A stretch of 64,000 bases of DNA from Silurus meridionalis. Its lineage: Eukaryota > Chordata > Actinopteri > Siluriformes > Siluridae. This document shows positions 33,522 through 45,476 of the stretch, piece by piece (within the stretch, counting starts at the first letter, position 1; the number at the start of each line of letters is the position of its first letter). The notes beneath the pieces are model-generated. The model searched no databases. It had not been told where the DNA came from and saw only the letters and a list, made by a program, of their open reading frames with translations. The translations under genes and the position numbers were made by a program. Location of the stretch: positions 20,526,490 to 20,590,489 of the forward strand of contig NC_060892.1 of assembly GCF_014805685.1 (NCBI RefSeq), written 5' to 3'.

Positions 33522-33639
33522 TATGGATATACTAAGCTACAGCTCGTGTCCTGCCTGCTTATTTTTTCAATCCTCCAACATAATTTGTATAGATGTAAAC
33601 GAGACTTCCAAGAAAGAGGATGAATTCACCAGAATGCAC

Positions 33640-34856
33640 GTAAGCAAATGGTGAATTATACAAGCCCTCGTAAAACTATCTGTGTATGTAAATTTTTAGG
33701 GAGGAGATATTAGATAAAATATGATATAATTTCACAAGGAGTGAGATATAAAAAGTAAGGAATGTTTATATTAATTTCGCAATCTCGCATGCGAAAGCTG
33801 ACGGGTGCAATTGCCGTCAAGATGGTCGATTTGACTGCAATAAAGCCGATTTGCTCCGAGTTCCGAACACCGATCGGATTATCTCAATAAGGATTTGTCG
33901 AATAAACGGCACTATTCCTATAGGTCCATTCTCTGGGATATTCTTCAGGCAATAGGCTATATATATTAAGTCTATAAGCTGCGCTAGACACCAAGGGGAA
34001 CGTAGTCTTCAAACATAAAAGTAATCTACAAATTATCGTGACATCATTAATCAAACAATTAACGTCTAATCGAGACACGAACAGGACAATCCCTGCAAGC
34101 GAGGAAGTATCGAACAACACACATAGGTGCGTGATTTTCCCTTTGTATATTACAGGAAAGTATCTGGCTTTCGACACCAAAACCGTTAAAAATGCAATTT
34201 TTAGAGAGGTCTTTTCTGATCGGAGAAGAATCACACGGCACATGGAATGGCTCAAATGTTCTTCTTCTGGTTAACGCAGATAACAGACAAGTATCTCTAT
34301 ATATGTACACTGGGAAAAATCCAAGCTAAAACTGTTTCCAATCAGGTAAGAGGACATACCTTGCATGCTCACATTGTAAAGATCCTATAGACACTGAACA
34401 GACAACATACTGTAAGAATGTGTTTAGAAAACTAGTGTGAGGCCCATCTTAATACTAACAATAATTGTTTTCCAAAAACTTTAAATACATATAAATCATG
34501 TTTCAGGTCATTAAGTTATTATATAGACATCTCCTTTTTCACGTTTTCACTATATGCCTGCTCCCATCAATCTCTGTTTTTAGGTAATCGCATCAAAAAT
34601 AGTTACGGTCCCGGCCTCGGCCCATCTATAACCTCCTAACACGTAGTCATCGCAGGTGTCTCGGTCCAGGCCCTGGCCGTTCCCACCAGTCTCTAACTTC
34701 CAAAGGTTCAACCAGTACAGACAGTACAAAATAAATAAATAAATAAATAATAATAAAAAAAACATGCTTTTGGAGATCTCAAAATTCTAGTAGTTTCTAG
34801 AAAAGCAAAAAAAAAGCTTTAGCTTCAGACCAAGGCTACATCTCTCTGTTAGTTTA
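33640..34856. other. Unassigned low-copy stretch
   Basis: It holds overlapping open frames on opposite strands (34038-34274 plus, 33884-34255 minus) without any recognised domain. A plausible acceptor (TATATTACAG) occurs at 34156 inside the plus frame. An (AAT)n-rich tract lies near 34735. It could be host sequence. Confidence 0.35.
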
Positions 34857-35430
34857 GCTAGATCTTAGCGCTGCATTCGACACTACAGATCATGACTTTT
34901 TCCTGGATCACTTACAGAATGACATCGGCATTCAGGGACAGGCATTAAACCTGTTTAAATCCTACCCGTCTGATCGTTACCATTTTGTACATTTTAAATA
35001 GAGAACTATACTGGTTAATTCAAGTAAATTATGGGGTACCACAAGGTTCAGTTCTAGGATACCTGCTTTTCACAATATACATGCTTGCCTTGGAAAATAT
35101 TTTTAGAAGGCATGGGATTAGCTTTTACTGTTATGCTAATGATTCCCAATTATATATCTCATCAAAACTAGACGAAACATCTCAATTGACCAGGTTAATC
35201 AAGCATGTTAAAGAATTAAAAGATCGGATGACGCATAACTTTCTATTATTAAAATCTGAGATTTTGCACACAGAAGCTCCAGCATTTCAACCTGCATTTA
35301 GAAGGTTGTACAGTACTGTAACTTCTAGTACAACAGAAAAAGAACCGGGAGTTATTTAAGAGAGCAATTTGTCTTTTGAAAATCATACCCATATAAAAAA
35401 ACTGCATGTATAATAAACAGAAAACATATA
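34857..35430 (+). pseudogene. L2-like LINE RT remnant
   Basis: The RT palm is readable in shifted frames: [16 protein letters not shown] text near 34865, [18 protein letters not shown] near 35033, and the catalytic box as CYANDSQLYISS, in which the first Asp of YADD has become Asn. Frameshifts and stops are frequent. It is a different and older family than the LINE at 8125. Confidence 0.75.
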
Positions 35431-35711
35431 TCTTCCTTACTTAAACTGGTCAGATTTACCTTCTGTGTTTCATGCAAGTCCAATACATGTACTATAAGAA
35501 ATCAGACCGATTATGGCCACTTTTATACTAAAAAGCACACATACAACTTGTAGGGAATTATTGGGTATATATGAATATTGTATAAAGCCTTATGTGTTTT
35601 ACATGACAACAGTATGCTAAGTATGCATAAAACATATAAATTTCTTTTGTTTTTTGTGTCATTTGTTAATATAAATTTCATATCGTTTTAATAGGAAAAT
35701 TGTGTTATGTA

Positions 35712-36604
35712 CAGTGTTGTGCAAGTTATTCATTCAAAAAGTTACTCAGTTACTTTGTTGATTACTTACACCAAAAAGTAATGCGTTACTGTTAAAAGTA
35801 ACTTTTTAGTTACTTTTTTAAAGAACGTTCTTTAATGTTCCCATTAATGCCCTTTTATGCGTTAAGGTCTATACAAACACAAAACTGACTTAAACACAAA
35901 GTAATTTTTGAACACTATTTTATTTAAGTCAGACCAGCACAAACTGAATATATCACAAGGATGTCTAAAATAAATAACAAAACAAGCTGAATAATATATT
36001 CAGAATCAAAAACTAAAGTGGCTTCTGCATCATAAAAGCTGTTGTGTTGAGCTCTTAAAAATGTTCCTTTCACAGCTTAAGTATGAAAAGTATCAACAAT
36101 GTACAACATAACACCGGGTTAGCTTCTAGCTTCGTCGAGGCATGGAGTTTCTGGAGGAGCTTCGACAGATTGGAGTTGCTGTTTATTGCAGCAATTATGA
36201 CCTTCATACCAGAAAGACACAACTTACATTTGACTAAAAAGTTTTTGTCTTTATACCCAACTAAAGTGAAATAATGAGCATATTTCCACTTTGAGAAACT
36301 CGTCATGCTCTCGCCTTGACTCGCCATTACTGCTGCACAGACCTGAATAAACGGAAACAGGCCCACAGTGCGTCTTCTTCGTGTTTACAGTGGTTCTCCT
36401 CCACCAATCCTACAATGCGTCGCTGCTGTAAACAGGTTAGACTGTAGTCTACACTTCAGCCAGAATTAATTTATTTAAAAAAGGCCATTTAAACGGGTAA
36501 CGCACCATACGGTAACAGAGTTACTTTATTTAAAAAGTAATGCGTTACAGTATGTTACTGTAAAAAATAACTGCGTTACAGTAACGCGTTACTGCCCAAC
36601 ACTG
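35712..36604 (-). mobile_element. hAT element with BED zinc-finger exon
   Basis: The ends CAGTGTTGTGCA and GCCCAACACTG are flanked by a perfect 8-bp duplication GTTATGTA (35704-35711 and 36605-36612). On the minus strand (36320-36100) the frame MASQGESMTSFSKWKYAHYF continues with VKCKLC and SNSNLSKLLQKLH, a BED-type finger at the start of a hAT transposase. The catalytic part is absent. Sub-terminal GTTAC repeats are abundant, as in the related element at 53377-54486. Confidence 0.9.
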
Positions 36605-36934
36605 GTTATGTATTCCACTAATTCCTTATATTACAGCAATATTACTACTATAAATCGAAATATATTTCTCATACATGATTATAGTCAATATTAAGATATA
36701 TCTGCATATACTAATCAAATATGATTTCAGTCAATGATTTACACAAATTTGCAATGGAACACTTTTATTTTAACTCAAAGTGACACAATCAAATGATATT
36801 CCACATTAGCAATTTATAATTCCAACTTATAGCAAACAAATAGAATATTGAACTTTGCTCAGGAAAACCTAAACACTAAAAGCAACAACAAAATACCTAA
36901 ACACACTTTCATGGCCATCACTCATCAAAGAGCA

Positions 36935-37066
36935 TTATGGATTCTGTGTGAGTTTTGTGTTTTCTTCTTTCCTCTGATTTCAGTAAGTTTGGCATTGATG
37001 GCTGCACCAATGCTGGAGGGCACCACTTGAGGCCACTTTTGCAACGTTGCACCTGTGAGACACTGA
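36935..37066 (-). CDS. Possible terminal exon, unidentified
   Basis: Minus strand: a TTTTGTTCAG acceptor is followed by an open stretch with ATLQKWPQVVPSSIGAAINA and KLTEIRGKKK ending at a TGA. The residue composition looks protein-like, but the family is not recognised and no upstream exon is known. It could be part of an unrecognised transposon. Confidence 0.22.
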
Positions 37067-37689
37067 ACAAAAGGCAAAAAAATTTGCTTTTGTTATGAAA
37101 GCAAGGGGGCCCACAGTTAATGACTTCCAAATAGAAAACTTTAGGTTACTTACGTAACCCTGGTTCTCTGATAACAGGAGTGAGGTATCTCACTATGGGA
37201 ATCGCCTCGGGCATGACCAATCCTGGAAGCATCAATCACACCACGTCTGTCGGCTGACAGACCAATCACGACAGTGATGCGGGAGTCCCGCCTCCCTATA
37301 TACATTGCTGCTAACGGTCCGTGCATCACTCTCACATATATTTTTTTTCCGTGCACTGCAAGGAGGGAAGTGCGGTGAGATACCTCACTCCTGTTATCAG
37401 AGAACTGGGGTTACGTAAGTAACCTAAAGTTCTCTTTCAAATATTCGTTCGGTATCTCACTATGGGATATAGACAACTCCTGTATTGCAGATATGCTGTC
37501 CGAAGCAGGTGTCAACCAACTCAGTGATGTGAAAAAATTAGATTATCCCTCTCACCGAAGAGAGCGGAAACGTGAGAGAAATGACAAACATCCGATCTAC
37601 GATGTTTCCTTCATCCGTTGTCATTCCCTTTCATATACACCTATACATACACAAACATACATATACACATATATATACATATACATCTA

Positions 37690-39267
37690 CAGTGAGGAAA
37701 ATAAGTATTTGAACACCCTGCTATTTTGCAAGTTCTCCCACTTAGAAATCATGGAGGGGTCTGAAATTGTCATCGTAGGTGCATGTCCACTGTGAGAGAC
37801 ATAATCTAAAAAAAAATTTATGATTTTTTAACTATTTATTTGTATGATACAGCTGCAAATAAGTATTTGAACACCTGAGAAAGTCAATGTTAATATTTGG
37901 TACAGTAGCCTTTTTTTTGCAATTACAGAGGTCAAACATTTCCTGTAGTTTTTCACCAGGTTTGCACACACTGCAGGAGGGATTTTGGCCTCCTCCACAC
38001 AGATCTTTTTCTAGATCAGTCAGGTTTCTGGCCTGTCACTGAGAAACACGGAGTTTGAGCTCCTCAAAGATTCTCTATTGGGTTTAGGTCTGGAGACTGG
38101 CTAGGCCACGCCAGAACCTTGATATGCTTCTTACAGAGCCACTCCTTGGTTATCCTAGCTGTGTGCTTGGTCATTGTCATGTTGGAAGACCCAGCCTCGA
38201 CCCATCTTCAATGCTCTAACTGAGGAGTTGTTCCCAAAATCTCGCAATACATGGCCCCGGTCATCCTCTCCTTAATACAGTGCAGTCGCCCTGTCCCATG
38301 TGCAGAAAAACACCCCAAAGCATGATGCTACCACCCCATGCTTCACAGTAGGGATGGTGTTCTTGGGATGGTACTCATCATTCTTCTTCCTCCAAACACG
38401 TTTAGTGGAATTATGACCCAAAAGTTCTATTTTGGTCTCATCTGACCACATGACTTTCTCCCATGACTCCTCTGGATCATCCAAATGGTCATTGGCAAAC
38501 TTAAGGCGTGCCTGGACATGTGCTGGTTTAAGCAGGGGAAAATTCCATGCCATGCATGATTTCAAACCATGACGTCTTAGTGTATTACCAACAGTAACCT
38601 TGGAAACGGTGGTCCAAGCTCTTTTCAGGTCATTGACCAGCTCCTCCCGTGTAGTTCTGGGCTGATTTCTCACCTTCCTTAGGATCATTGAGACCTCACG
38701 AGGTGAGATCTTGCATGGAGCCCCAGTCCGAGGGAGATTGACAGTCATGTTTAGCTTCTTCCATTTTCTAATGATTGCTCCAACAGTGGACCTTTTTTCA
38801 CCAAGCTGCTTGGCAATTTCCCCATAGCCCTTTCCAGCCTTGTGGAGGTGTACAATTTTGTCTCTAGTGTCTTTGGACAGCTCTTTGGTCTTGGCCTTGT
38901 TAGTAGTTGGATTCTTACTGATTGTATGGGGTGGACAGGTGTCTTTATGCAGCTAACAACCTCAAACAGGTGCATCTAATTTAAGATCATAAATGTAGTG
39001 GAGGTGGACATTTTAAAGGCAGACTAACAGGTTGAGGGTCAGAATTCTAGCTGATAGACAGGTATTCAAATACTTATTTGCAGCTGTATCATACAAATAA
39101 ATAGTTTAAAAATCATATATTGTGATTTCTGGATTTTTTTTTTTTTTTTAGATTATGTCTCTCACAGTGGACATGCACCTACGATGACAATTTCAGACCC
39201 CTCCATGATTTCTAAGTGGGAGAACTTGCAAAATAGCAGGGTGTTCAAATACTTATTTTCCTCACTG
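37690..39267 (-). mobile_element. Tc1 element with long IR/DR ends
   Basis: Ends CAGTGAGGAAAATAAGTATT and its reverse complement, flanked by TA. The inverted repeats are about 200 bases and contain an inner copy of AAATAAGTATTTGAACACC, an IR/DR layout. The transposase gene runs on the minus strand. Both repeats are well preserved although the gene is damaged in its second half. Confidence 0.95.
38100..38975 (-). pseudogene. Tc1 transposase, C-terminal half broken
   Basis: Minus strand: the N-terminal helix-turn-helix region ([18 protein letters not shown]) and the GRPR-like hook are followed by [17 protein letters not shown] with the first catalytic Asp and [20 protein letters not shown]. 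After about 38330 the frame is lost. The second Asp (DND) is still legible near 38180, but the Glu block is shifted. Family length is about 340 residues, and only about 230 are in usable frames. Confidence 0.88.
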
Positions 39268-39271
39268 TATA

Positions 39272-39279
39272 TCTATCTA

Positions 39280-39350
<71 letters not shown>
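39272..39350. repeat. (TA)n / (TATC)n microsatellite
   Basis: ATCT units turn into a long TA array next to the Tc1 right end. Confidence 0.97.
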
Positions 39351-39352
<2 letters not shown>

Positions 39353-39393
39353 CACACTCAGGACGGAATGAGCCAGCGAAGGCTCCGTCCAGC

Positions 39394-40493
39394 CTATGAA
39401 AACGGACAAAAGTGTGCAGCAAAGCGCAGCATGCTGCCGCACAAATGTCCTGAAACGTCTTTAAAAAGCGCCCACGAAGTGGCCAAGCCACAGGTACTAT
39501 GAGCCCTCAGTCCTTCTGGAGGACTAAGACCCACGCTATTATAACTCAATATAATAGCCTCCATGAGCCAATGGGACAGGCGCTGCCGGGAAACAGGCCT
39601 TCCTTCACAAGAATCAGCCCATGAAACAAACAGCTGATTACTCCGTCTCAATCCCTTCATCCTGTCAACATAGTGACTTAACACATGGACAGGACACAGA
39701 CAGTGAAGCCGCTCCTCCTCTGCTGGGGAAAAAGGAGGCGGATGAAAAACCATTAAATCCACCTGTCTGCAGGCGAAATCTGACTCGTTCACCTTAGGGT
39801 CACCTTAAATTAGTCTTGAGAGTCACTCACGAGAAATTCATAGCAAAATGCATACAGGAGTTATAAACCGACAAAGCATGAAGTTCACTAACCCGCTTTG
39901 CAGTAGAAAGAGCCAACAACAAAGCAACCTTCAGCGACAGGAGCTTTAAATCAATACTCTATTGGCTCAAAAGGAGGCTGAGAGAGCACGTTCGGAACCA
40001 CAGACAGATGCCGCAGTGGAACCAGGGGCTTTGAGAATGTGCTCAGGCGCCAGGCTCCCTTCATAAACCTGCACACGAGTGGGTGATGACAAATAGTATT
40101 ACCGTCAATCCCTACGTGGCATGCAGTGAGATAAACCTTAACGGTTGAAAATGCCCTGCCCTTATCCAAAAGTTCTTGCAAAAAGCACAACACTTCTGCC
40201 ACAGAACAGTGAAAAGGGATAATCTGTCTTTGAGCGCACCATAGTTCAAACACACTCCATTTCTTATCATATGCAGAGCGCGTCGAAGCTGCTCCCGCAT
40301 TCTGAATCGTCTCAATCACCCTCGGAGGCAAACCAGTGACACTGAGATTTTTCCTCTCACGGGCCAGGCCCAGAGAGCTACTCTGTCCGGTGCTGGGTGA
40401 AAAATCTCTCTGCGTGCTTGCGGGAGGAGATCTCTGTGCAATGGGAGAGGCCAGGGACGATCGTGCAGAAGTTGGAATTTCTCCGTCAGCCAC
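39394..40493 (-). pseudogene. DIRS tyrosine recombinase, broken
   Basis: Minus strand. The N-terminal part (40493-39951) has the core-binding region with AASTRSAYDKKWSVFELWC and FLQELLDKGRAFSTVKVYL. After a frameshift the catalytic part (39792-39394) shows PVSRQRLSHWL and LRAHSTCGLATSWALF. The family motif is H-x-x-R; here the Arg is Cys, which removes a catalytic residue. This enzyme would integrate a circular DNA without making target duplications. Confidence 0.85.
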
Positions 40494-40554
40494 AATTTCC
40501 CCGGCCAGTTTGGAGCAATTAGTATTACAGAGTGACCGCCTTCTCTTACTCTTT

Positions 40555-41700
40555 TTAGAGTCGGCATGATGAATGCGTAAAGCAGTTTGGCCACGGGTGG
40601 GCTAACGCATCCACACCCATAGGTGCACCGTTTCTCGCCAGAAAAAAGAATAGAGGGCAATGAGTGTTTTCGTGCGAGGCGAAGAGATCTATGGCAGCCC
40701 GGCCGAATCTCTCCCATAACAGGTTCACCCCCTGAGGGTGGAGAGACCACTCCCCGTTCAGGGGATTTCCCCTAGACAAGAGATCCGCCCCCGCATTCAT
40801 CACTCCTGGCACATGAGTTGCTCGCAGCGATAGGAAATGCTCCATGCCCCACACCATGAGATCTCGCGCTAGACTGTGAAGTCAAGAAAATGTATGTACG
40901 CCACCGCCGTCGTGTTCAGCTCCAGAAAGTTTGTGTGCGCCCGGCGAAACGGGCCATTTCCCTTTCGCTATCCTGCCCTCGCACACCGCACCCCAACCCA
41001 TGAGCGACGCATCCGTCGTCACTAATTTTCTCAGGGAAACAGCTCCCAGCAGGGTTCCCGACTCGAGGAAAGCGCAATTTCTCCAGTGATGGAGAGCGCG
41101 TGAGCACAGGGATGACACTATCACTTTGCGATTGAGGTGGCGCTTCGAATACAAGTGCTGCGCCATAACTCAGCACTGAAACTCATTCATTCGCAACAGT
41201 CCCAACGGTATGACAGACACTGCCGAAGCCATCAGCCCCAGCAGGCGTAAACAGAGTCCGGAAACCTCGGAACCTCTTTTTTCCTCTCTGGAAAAGAGAG
41301 AGACAACCGCGAATCGACCTGATGCGCTCTTCTGATAGAAAAGCCTGATACAGGTCTGAGTTCAGCCTGAGACCCAGGTAGATTATTTCCTGTGTGGGCA
41401 CCAAGCAGCTTTTTGTCTCGTTTATTGTAAAGCCTAGGCCAGTCAGGTGAGACAGAAGCACACTCGTATCCACCTCCGCTTGCTGCCGTGACGGAGCGCA
41501 GAGGAGGAGATCGTCCAAATACGCTGACACTCTGAGACCCGCTGCTCTTAGTGGTAACAGTGCAACTTCGACACATTTGGTAACGATCCGTGGAGCTCGA
41601 ACGGAACCGTCAAATATTCGTAGGCTGTGCCCCGATAGGCAACGCGTGCAGGAGGCTTTCTTAGGAGACATGCCTCAAACGCTTCACCATCTTTGTTGCA
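40555..41700 (-). pseudogene. DIRS reverse transcriptase / RNase H, broken
   Basis: Minus strand: FTKCVEVALLPLRAAG-like text and RVSAYLDDLLLCAPS carry the YLDD box (near 41535). RNase H follows as VTTDASLMGWGAVCEG (near 41010), then ATHVPGVMNAGADLLSRG. The RT fingers are largely missing: the gag end is joined directly to YRGTAYEYLTVPF near 41630. Confidence 0.85.
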
Positions 41701-42627
41701 TAAATCGCATTGTTGGCGCATATTCGCCACCGCAGCCCCGAAAAGGGCTTTCGGCTTTATCGGGGCATCAAGGAACTCCACCTTCTCCCTCTCCGATAAG
41801 CCCATCAACCCCAACCACAGGGCTCTTTCGCCCACCACAGCGAGGCCCATGCCGAGGCCGCAGCTCTGGACCACTCCTCTGGGTGAACGCAGGTTAGGAT
41901 CCGCAATGACGCAGATTTCTTCCCACAAAGCTGAGTCAGGTGACCCAGCATCAATCTGCCTCCCCATCTCTTCCATGAGTCCGCCTGGTATGCTGTGAGC
42001 AGTGAGGTGGCATTCAGATCTCTAACCGCCAGGGCAGAGGAGCGGTCGATTTTTTGGAAAAGAAAGGCGGACAGCCTCTCTGTACGTCCTGGCAGAGAAG
42101 GGGAGGAGGAGGATAGAGCAGCTCGTCGATTAGGGTGGAGGAGACTAGCCACCGACAGCTCGACGGGGGGGTGGAGGAGGGGGCGAGGTTGAACATCCAC
42201 AAATCCTCCATATTGTGCACCTCCAGTCTAGAGAAACCCTTAACGGGCACTCTGTGTGAGAAAGGTTTGTCCCAAAAATGACGCATTCGGTACAGCAGGA
42301 ATCAGCTGCTTAACTAGGGAAGTGCGCGATGGCAGCCTCTTCCCGTAATACAAATCCGTTATTCGCGGCCGCGACTCGCATTCGACGCTCCCGAACCCTT
42401 AACGGTAAGCGAGCGCAGTGCGGGCAGCACTTGGAGTTAGCGAGCTCAGCTTGCGTGTGTCGAACTCCTAAGCACACGAGGCACAGGGGATGAGAGTCTT
42501 TAGCCGAGATCATAGACCCGCATGCACACGGTTGGGATTGATCTTTCCCCGCCGCCGTGCAACCGGATGAGTTCGCAGATGCCATAACGGAGGTGCAAAC
42601 ACAAGAAAAGAAAAACGAGATCACCAC
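41701..42627 (-). pseudogene. DIRS gag-like ORF1, broken
   Basis: Minus strand: MASANSSGC at 42588 is followed by a Cys-rich segment with HPLCLVCLGVRH and CCPHCARLPLRVRERR, a signature of fish DIRS1 ORF1. Later pieces (DLNATSLLTAYQADSWKRWG, FLDAPIKPKALFGAAVANMR) lie in other frames. Confidence 0.75.
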
Positions 42628-42956
42628 AACGTGCTTCTCGAAAAACGGGTTTTGGACGATATTTCACGATACGCTCAACGTGGGGTGAAAAGGAAGAAAG
42701 AAAATAAAGAAAGAAACAGCAGAAGTGAATATCCAATTTGACAGTGAATATTCCCCTCAATAAGACATACCTTAACGGCTCGACCGTGAACAGTTAAGCG
42801 ACCACCCCTAGAGGATCTGCTGAGGATAGCTTCTTAAAAGGATCTTTACAGGGAAGAGAACGAGAATGAGGCAGGGACCATTAGCAGCGGTGTATATAGG
42901 GAGGCGGGACTCCCGCATCAATGTTGTGATTGGTCTGTCAGCCGACAGACGTGGTG

Positions 42957-43265
42957 AAAATTGGGCTACTTTTGGCCGAAGGAGGAGAAGGAGAGGAGGA
43001 AGACGTCTACAGAGATGGCAGGAAAAGGAGAGATTTAGGAGAGTGGAGGTTTGGGTTGGTACTTTAAATGTCGGTACTATGACTGGTAAAGGGATAGAGG
43101 GAGCTGATATGATGGAGAGGAGAAAGGTAGATATGTTGTGTGTTCAGGAGACCAGGTGGAAAGTGGAGTTGGATTTAAAATGTTCTATCATGGTGTGGAT
43201 GGAAAGAGAAATGGTGTAGGAGTGATCCTGAAGGAAGAGTACAGTAAGTGTGTAGTGGAGAGTCT
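42957..43265 (+). pseudogene. RTE LINE endonuclease N-terminal fragment
   Basis: VWVGTLNVGTMTGKGIEG and VDMLCVQETRWK are the start of the AP-type endonuclease of RTE elements, including the catalytic Asn (LNV) and Glu (QET). After a frameshift a GVDGKRNGVGVIL-like block follows. Both ends are truncated. Confidence 0.82.
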
Positions 43266-43459
43266 TTATTTCCAGTTGTGAAGCAGCTTCCTGTTGTTGA
43301 TTGTTTGCCGGGAATTAAGTTTTTATCGCCATTTAAATTTAAACATTTTTACAGTGTGTTTTCTTTTTTCTCTCTCTCATCTGCTCATTTTTTCGGTCTC
43401 ATTGGCTCTGCTTCATCTCTGTTTGCTTTTGGAAGTGCGCTTTAATCCCTGTTTGAGTG
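43266..43459. other. Short unassigned segment
   Basis: T-rich, possibly the 5' UTR of the LINE ORF1 that follows. Confidence 0.35.
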
Positions 43460-44402
43460 TTTGAAAGCAGTAAATGGAGAGCATTCCCATCGAACTACGA
43501 ACACACACTACAGTAACCACATTAAGGTACATAATTTCTCTGTTATGGCGAACATCCAGTTCATTCAGTGTGTGAAGTGCGACATGTTTAGTCAGTCTTT
43601 CTCTGATGTTAACAATAATTTTATTTTAATTTTATAGTTAGATTGCTCCGTGACGGAGAAGATCTAAGCATTAGAGGAGCGCATCCAGAGTCTAGAGAGA
43701 AGTAGTGAGTGCGAAAACAGTCCAGGTTCTGCAGGGGAAAGTCTGGATGCCCTAGGTGGAGTTAGCATTCCCCTGACCCCGGCATTAGAGACCTCGCAGC
43801 GGGGTGAGTGGGTGGCATACTCCCAAAGCCAAAGCTAGCGCTAAGACTTGCCCACGGGAGCACCAGTCCTCTCCGCTTCACGCATCCGACAGGTTTGCTC
43901 TCCGCAGTACGCACCTGCTGAGAAACCTGAAAGAGCTCTGGTCATAGGAGACTCTATTCTGAGGCTAGACCTTCAGGGGCACCAGCAGCACAGGTCATGT
44001 GTATACCGGGAGCCAGGGTGCCGGACATAGCAGGTCGGCTTAGGTTTTTAGGAAAGCACAAGTTCTCTAATATTTTTCTAAGGTTTTTCACACAGGAGCT
44101 ACGCCTTTGACATTGAGAGGTTACTAAGAGAAATATTATAGAGATGTGTAAATTAGCAAAGGCAATGTCCGATGCAGTAACATGCTCTCGCCCCTTCTCA
44201 ATGCGACGTGGTGATGTAGCCTACAGCAGGTTATGGTCGCTGAATTGCTGGATGTCCAAGTGGTGCACCAAAAACAATGTGGGCTTCATAAATAATTGGA
44301 GCAATTTTGAGGGAAATGCTGGCCTGTTAGGGCAGGACAGTATCGATCCTACTCGGGAAGGTGCTGCTCTCATTTCTTGTAGTATAGGTCATAGTCTCTG
44401 AA
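43460..44402 (+). pseudogene. L2/CR1-type LINE ORF1 with SGNH esterase domain
   Basis: KPERALVIGDSILRLDLQG (near 43917-43975) contains the GDS block of SGNH/GDSL hydrolases, and a later segment (CWMSKWCTKNNVGFINNW..LGQDSIDPTREG) matches the end of the fold. In family members the last block is D-x-x-H. Here the His is Asp (DSIDPT), which would abolish activity. A coiled-coil-like region with a Cys pair lies upstream (43540-43700). L2/CR1 elements are known to carry such esterases in ORF1. Several frameshifts are present. Confidence 0.75.
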
Positions 44403-44700
44403 CAGCACTAGTTAACAAGTGACTGTCCAGAGCAAAGGCCAGGAGCAGACAGACAGGCCTGACATTGCCGGTAAACCTGTGTGTCGTATTTGTAGAACGA
44501 ATGTGGCTGTAATTAAGGAATTGAATCTAAGAAGCCACTATAAGACAAAACATCAGGATAAGCTGAAAAACCTGAATGCAGAGCAGAAGATACAGAAAGT
44601 ATAAGAGTTAAAGAAGAATCTGACATTTCAGCAGATGTTTTTCACCAGAGCAAAATCACAAAGTGAAGCTGGTGTGAAAGCAACCCCTGACACCCCTGAC
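44403..44700 (+). pseudogene. BED-finger fragment of a ZBED/GTF2IRD2-type hAT transposase
   Basis: VCRICRTNVAVIKELNLRSH with the following YKTKHQDKL has the C-x2-C..H..H pattern of a BED finger and the typical tail LKNLNAEQKIQKV. A stop replaces the next codon. The catalytic domain is missing. No element ends were found. Confidence 0.7.
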
Positions 44701-44782
44701 ATAGATGAATATCATTAATTATTAATAATAACATATAATTGAAGGTAAATTGAGCAAATTTGTTATTTCATAAGTGTGTATC

Positions 44783-45455
44783 TGTGGTAGCCAGGGGAAA
44801 TAATAATAAATAGATAGTTTGGTAGTGACTGAATGGTGTGTCGTTGTATTAATGTGGTCTGACAATCAATCATTCGATTGCTTCTGTCTTGGCTGAAGTG
44901 CTCACCTGAGTGGGGAGGGGGCGTGCTGCTCAAACAATACACTGACAGTGGTGAAGCAGCAGCAGCTCCGTGTCACTTGTGTTATTTCACATTTATCTCC
45001 CCTCATCAGGTATGGGAAAAACATTTCAAAGTTTAAAATGTGTTTTTTTTTTAATGTTGTGGTTGTTTTAAGGATTGTAGATGACACTATTTAGAGTGTT
45101 TGGGTTCTTGTTATCAGCGTGGAAGTTTGTTTTGTATGTGTTTGTTGCAGCTCTCATGCTAGTCATGGAGACCATGCGGTCTCACAAATAGCATGGTATG
45201 AGTTAATTGCTAAGTGTAATGTGTTTTTCTTTGTATAAAAATGCAACAGTTGTGTTTGTACTGACATGTGGATATATTTATATATTTTACTTTCTTTAAG
45301 TTATATAATTTATTTGAATATTAAAAATAATATTGTTCTCATTTGTTATAAAGAATAAAAAAACAATACACTGACAGTGGTGAAGCAGCAGCAGCTCCGT
45401 GTCACTTGTGTTATTTCACATTTATCTCCCCTCATCAGGCGGTGTGGGTACTACA
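44783..45455 (+). repeat. Putative 5' LTR of element E
   Basis: It begins TGTGGTAGCC and ends GGGTACTACA, imperfect inverted ends, and is followed three bases later by a tRNA-type primer site. It holds an identical 79-bp direct repeat (44932-45010 and 45361-45439) with AATAAA just before the second copy. The left edge is inferred because no second LTR exists for comparison. Confidence 0.55.
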
Positions 45456-45458
45456 TTT

Positions 45459-45476
45459 TGGAGGCCCCAGCGAGAA
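45459..45476 (+). promoter_or_regulatory. tRNA-type primer binding site of element E
   Basis: TGGAGGCCCCAGCGAGAA starts with TGG and resembles the complement of the tRNA-Gln 3' end (13 of the first 16 positions by my comparison). This contrasts with the self-priming sites of elements A and B. Confidence 0.5.

Larger units (their letters stand above)
37133..42956 (-). mobile_element. DIRS1-like YR retrotransposon, with a Tc1 inside
   Basis: Minus-strand order gag (42627), RT/RNase H (about 41700-40560), tyrosine recombinase (40493-39394). Inverted terminal segments: 37239-37325 matches the reverse complement of 42870-42956 at about 80 of 87 positions. A second inverted pair of 60 bases (37133-37192 and 37376-37435, about 57 matches) surrounds the left terminus. 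The right end is cut at 42956 by an RTE piece. Tc1 at 37690-39267 and a (TA)n array lie in the 3' untranslated part. Confidence 0.85.

Noticed and set aside
33593..33639. 47-base exon-like segment with AG and GTAAGC borders
   Set aside because: Too short to judge; its phase fits none of the other candidates.
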